Assembly: GCF_003261635.1 (NCBI RefSeq)
Contig: NZ_QFXK01000004.1
Coordinates: 124,001 to 188,000, forward strand
Reading direction: 5' to 3'
DNA from: Kribbella monticola
GTDB lineage: Bacteria; Actinomycetota; Actinomycetes; Propionibacteriales; Kribbellaceae
Length of the DNA: 64,000 bases
Shown here: positions 61,387 to 64,000 of the stretch, piece by piece
Layout of the letters: every line of letters starts with the position of its first letter
Position numbering within the stretch: the first letter of the stretch is position 1
Position numbers and translations under genes: made by a program
The notes under the pieces: model-generated
What the model was told of the DNA's origin: nothing
Seen by the model: only the letters and a program-made list of their open reading frames with translations
The model's database searches: none

Positions 61387-61827
61387 TCGGTCGATACGAC
61401 GAGGCCGGCCGGTTGGTCAGCTATCGCGACGCCTACCCCTCGGCGCCCTCGTCGTCCTGAACGCGGTGAGGACGATCACGCTGACGCCCGGGTTGGCCGG
61501 TGCAGGCGGCGGCCTCGGGAATCGTCGCGCACGCTCGGATAGTCGGAGCGCCGTAGTACTGCGGAACCGCTACGTCGCGAGACCGACTTGCGCGACGTTC
61601 GTTGACGTCGCTTGTTTCGGGTTGGCGCATTCGTCCCGGGTTGACGCGTTCGTCCCGGGTTGACGCATTCGTCCCGGGTTGACGCATTCGTCCCGGGTTG
61701 ACGCATTCGTGCCGGGTTGGCGCATTGGTCCCGGTGTGGGATTTATTCGGGCGTTGCAGTCGTTGGCATCTTCACGAGGACGCCTGCGGTGTAGGCGATG
61801 AGTCGACGATCGGGTGGAGGTCGGGCT
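61387..61827. other. Gap with tandem repeats, no gene
   Basis: Long intergenic stretch. It holds the six-copy 19-bp array at 61619-61732. Minus-strand frames through it are repeats read in succession, not genes. The methyltransferase start and its promoter must lie in the last part. Confidence 0.6.
61619..61732. repeat. Six tandem copies of a 19-bp unit
   Basis: Units of GGGTTGACGCATTCGTCCC begin at 61619, 61638, 61657, 61676, 61695 and 61714. Copies 3 and 4 are exact; copies 1, 2 and 5 have one change and copy 6 two. No spacers, so it is not CRISPR. The 19-base period and non-coding position fit a variable-number repeat or protein-binding array. Confidence 0.9.
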
Positions 61828-62538
61828 GTGGGCGAGGCGAGGTACGACGGCGTGGCTTCGGAGTATGACGCGTGGGTCGGCGCGGGGTCGATGCTTGCCG
61901 ACGGCACCTTCGAGGAGCTGGTCGGCGAGGTCGAGGGTCAGAAGGTCTGTGCTGTTGCGTGCGGGCAGGGGCGAGAGGCTCGGTATCTGGCGTCCCGCGG
62001 GGCGGCGGTGACTGGGGTCGAGCTGTCCGAGGAGCTTGTCGCGCTCGCGAAGCAGTACGAGGACGCGGATCAGCTCGGGATCTCTTATTTGCAAGGCGAT
62101 GCGCACACTCTGGAAGGGCTCGACAGCGAGTCGTTCGACGGTGTCGTTTGCTATATGGCATTGATGGATATTCCGGATCTCGATCGGGCCGTGCAATCCG
62201 CTGCCCGAGTACTACGGCCGGGCGGCTGGTTCGTCTTCGTGATCACGCATCCGTGCTTCAAGGCGCCGGCTACCGGCGATCTGGTGGACCATACGAACCA
62301 GAGTGTGCGGCGAACCGTCGGGCGGTACTTCGAAGAGGGCTACTGGGATGGCCCGGGTCTCCACAACGATGCGTTGCCCGTCGGCGCTTATCACCGGACA
62401 TTGAGCACGTACGTCGCCGCTCTCACCCGCGCAGGGCTGGTGATCGACGAATTGCGTGAGCCGCAGCAATTCGACCGGCAGCCGGTTTGGCAAGAGGTCC
62501 CTCAACTCCTCTACGTCCGCTGCCATCGGGGCAACTAA
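61828..62538 (+). CDS. Class I SAM-dependent methyltransferase
   Basis: A 236-residue protein. I chose GTG 61828 with GGAGG nine bases upstream; ATG 61798 is an in-frame alternative. Motif I reads VCAVACGQGREARYLASRG, and motif IV VVCYMALMDIPDLD. VLRPGGWFVFVITHPCF is the post-I strand. It transfers methyl from SAM to an unknown small molecule. No membrane or signal sequence. Confidence 0.92.
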   Translation: MGEARYDGVASEYDAWVGAGSMLADGTFEELVGEVEGQKVCAVACGQGREARYLASRGAAVTGVELSEELVALAKQYEDADQLGISYLQGDAHTLEGLDSESFDGVVCYMALMDIPDLDRAVQSAARVLRPGGWFVFVITHPCFKAPATGDLVDHTNQSVRRTVGRYFEEGYWDGPGLHNDALPVGAYHRTLSTYVAALTRAGLVIDELREPQQFDRQPVWQEVPQLLYVRCHRGN

Positions 62539-62575
62539 GCCGACCTGTGAACCCGGTGGGAGGCAGGCTGATCAC

Positions 62576-63100
62576 GTGGACGAGTTGAGACTGCGGCCGG
62601 TGCAGGAAAAGGATCTGGAGTACTTCGCGCAGTTTGCGGTGGAGCGCGACGAGGTGGGAATCAGCTGGCAGGGATTCCGGGATGCGCTCGCGCCGACCAG
62701 GAGATTCCATCAGGACGGGTATCTGGGGCCGGAGACCAGCCGCCTGATTGTGGAGAGCGGGGGTGAGACGGCTGGGTTCGTGAGTTGGTTCAGCGGGTCG
62801 TTCGACGACAAGACGAAGTACTGGGAGATCGGGGCCGCATTGCGGCCGCAGTACCGGGGGCATGGGATCGGGTGGCGGGCGCAGGCGATGTTGACCGACT
62901 ATCTGTTCGAGCACACGCCGGTGGAGCGGATTCAGGCGGCGACCCAGCCCGAGAACGTGGCTGAGCAGAAGTCCTTGCTGAAGGCAGGTTTCCAGTTCGA
63001 AGGCGTGATCCGGGCGTGCGAGTTCCGCGCGGGTCAGTATCGCGATGCGTATCTCTACAGCCGGCTTCGTAGCGATCCTGCTGTCGCCGTCGATGGATGA
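62576..63100 (+). CDS. GNAT-family N-acetyltransferase
   Basis: A 174-residue protein from GTG 62576 (GGGAGG upstream, a little far). The RimJ/RimL-like pattern LRLRPVQEKDLEYFAQF, then YWEIGAALRPQYRGHGIGWRAQAM (acetyl-CoA site QYRGHGIG) and NVAEQKSLLKAGFQFEGV is clear. It transfers acetyl groups to amines; substrate unknown. Confidence 0.88.
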   Translation: MDELRLRPVQEKDLEYFAQFAVERDEVGISWQGFRDALAPTRRFHQDGYLGPETSRLIVESGGETAGFVSWFSGSFDDKTKYWEIGAALRPQYRGHGIGWRAQAMLTDYLFEHTPVERIQAATQPENVAEQKSLLKAGFQFEGVIRACEFRAGQYRDAYLYSRLRSDPAVAVDG

Positions 63101-63249
63101 CCGATCACAACGGTTCGGTGACAGGTAGCGAATTTCCCGCTGCTGAGCACCCCACGGGGTAATAGCCTCGGCGGTCGCGGCGTACGGCGGGTCTTCGGCT
63201 CGACACGCTGCGCTTCTGCGACTCTGGGGATTGAAGGAGAGGGGAATCC

Positions 63250-64000
63250 GTGTCTCGTCGACGTGGTCTCGTGGCTGGAACCGTCTTGCTGGCTGCTGCC
63301 CTGACCGGGTGCAGCGATGTGGCAGCCGACTCCGGTACGCCGTCGTCGCCCAGTACGACGGCGACAACGAGCAGCACGCCGCCGCCCAGCGCGACACCGA
63401 CGGCGCCGACCGCGACCCCAACGATGACCCCGACCACGACCCCTACGACGACGCCGAGCACGACCGCGACGCCGCCGAGCGCGAAGCCGACCCCGACTCC
63501 GACAACCAAGCCGACGGCGGGGAAGCCGACCAAACCGCCGAAGCCTCCGGTCAAGCCGGCATCGCAGGCCCTGCTGGTCGAACGCAAGCTAGACTCCTGG
63601 GGCTACCCGGTCGGCGACGTCGACGGCGACATCACCAAGCGCGCCCGGCAAGCGCTCTGCGCGTACCGCGAGACTGCCGGCCTCCCGATCAGCCGCGGCC
63701 CGCTCACCGCGGGAGACATCAAGTCGGTGCTCTCGGCAACCGCCAAGCCGGTGCCGACGAAATCGACCGGCATCTACGTCAACAAGACCTGCCAGGTGCT
63801 TTACCAGGTCGTCAAGAACACCTACCGCCGGATCGTCTGGGTCTCCACCGGCGGACCGGGGTACGAGACTCCGAACCGCACCGGCAAGGTCTGGCGCAAG
63901 TGGGCCGGCCCGCACGAGAGCAGCCTGTACGACGACGCGTACATGTATGACTCGATCTACTTCCTCAAGGACCGCCCCGGCATCGCGCTGCACGGATCGC
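63250..64000 (+). CDS. Lipoprotein with L,D-transpeptidase-like domain, 3' end outside window
   Basis: A partial gene of at least 250 residues from GTG 63250 (AAGGAGAGGGG upstream). The signal peptide ends with lipobox LTGC. A long Thr/Pro/Ser/Ala linker (about residues 25-105) is followed by a peptidoglycan-binding-like helical part (LLVERKLDSWGYPVGDVDGD) and a YkuD-type domain start (GIYVNKTCQVLYQVV, RIVWVSTGG), with HG at the edge as the first YkuD motif. The enzyme would cross-link peptidoglycan outside the membrane. The catalytic Cys is beyond the edge. Confidence 0.8.
   Translation, partial: MSRRRGLVAGTVLLAAALTGCSDVAADSGTPSSPSTTATTSSTPPPSATPTAPTATPTMTPTTTPTTTPSTTATPPSAKPTPTPTTKPTAGKPTKPPKPPVKPASQALLVERKLDSWGYPVGDVDGDITKRARQALCAYRETAGLPISRGPLTAGDIKSVLSATAKPVPTKSTGIYVNKTCQVLYQVVKNTYRRIVWVSTGGPGYETPNRTGKVWRKWAGPHESSLYDDAYMYDSIYFLKDRPGIALHGS

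Noticed and set aside
61619-61732. CRISPR-like array
   Set aside because: The 19-bp units are adjacent without spacers and no cas genes are present.
1-64000. tRNA, rRNA or riboswitch
   Set aside because: No cloverleaf, conserved rRNA or riboswitch core was found by reading; a covariance-model search would be needed to be sure.

Overview
The window is about 70 percent G+C, densely packed, uses many GTG starts and carries actinobacterial families throughout: a SARP-type regulator, paired YafY/WYL regulators with epoxide hydrolases, LLM flavoenzymes, an EACC1-caspase pair and short WXG100-like proteins. Gene content and the frequent GTAC-rich codon pairs suggest a Nocardioidaceae/Kribbellaceae actinomycete, most like Kribbella. 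That placement is inference; no rRNA or other taxonomic marker is present. No tRNA, rRNA, CRISPR array or insertion sequence was seen.

Layout. 1-6.5 kb: a partial DnaQ-type exonuclease, a NlpC/P60-like protein, a metallophosphoesterase, an epimerase-like protein, a coupled pair ending in a repeat-rich acidic protein, and a sigma-factor gene that looks truncated and joined out of frame to the tail of a second gene. 6.5-12.6 kb: a compact minus-strand cassette of FtsK-like ATPase, membrane coiled-coil protein, WXG100-like protein, polymorphic toxin with a CdiA-CT-like nuclease end, and two related putative immunity proteins. 12.7-20 kb: VOC protein, small membrane protein, and an overlapping AddB-like/AddA-like helicase-nuclease pair. 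20-33 kb: LysE-type exporter, DUF6308-like protein, LLM oxidoreductase-hemerythrin fusion divergent from a MarR regulator, a 1019-residue SARP/NB-ARC regulator, FMN reductase, two DHFR-like proteins, a coupled pair sharing one C-terminal domain, a berberine-bridge-type FAD oxidase and two small membrane proteins.

33-47 kb: a two-component system, the first WYL regulator/epoxide hydrolase divergent pair, a caspase-like protease with EF-hand, membrane segments and beta-propeller preceded by an EACC1-like gene (a putative conflict or programmed-death module), and a complete LacI-controlled sugar ABC transporter operon with a beta-propeller glycosidase. 47-57 kb: exported and hypothetical proteins, a candidate toxin-antitoxin pair, a flavoprotein, a MmcQ/YjbR-like protein, the second WYL/epoxide hydrolase pair and a lower-GC PLD-helicase-DUF3427 protein of likely defence type. 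56-64 kb: tandem alpha/beta hydrolase genes (one frameshifted), aldo/keto reductase, LysR regulator, SEC-C protein, a six-copy 19-bp tandem repeat, methyltransferase, GNAT acetyltransferase, and a lipoprotein that runs off the right edge.

The region is mainly accessory and regulatory. Conflict and genome-maintenance functions (polymorphic toxin cassette, EACC1-caspase, PLD-helicase, toxin-antitoxin, AddAB-like nuclease) are interleaved with divergent regulator/enzyme pairs whose shared promoters carry clear palindromes. Several genes are decaying or duplicated, which fits an evolving chromosomal arm rather than a conserved core.
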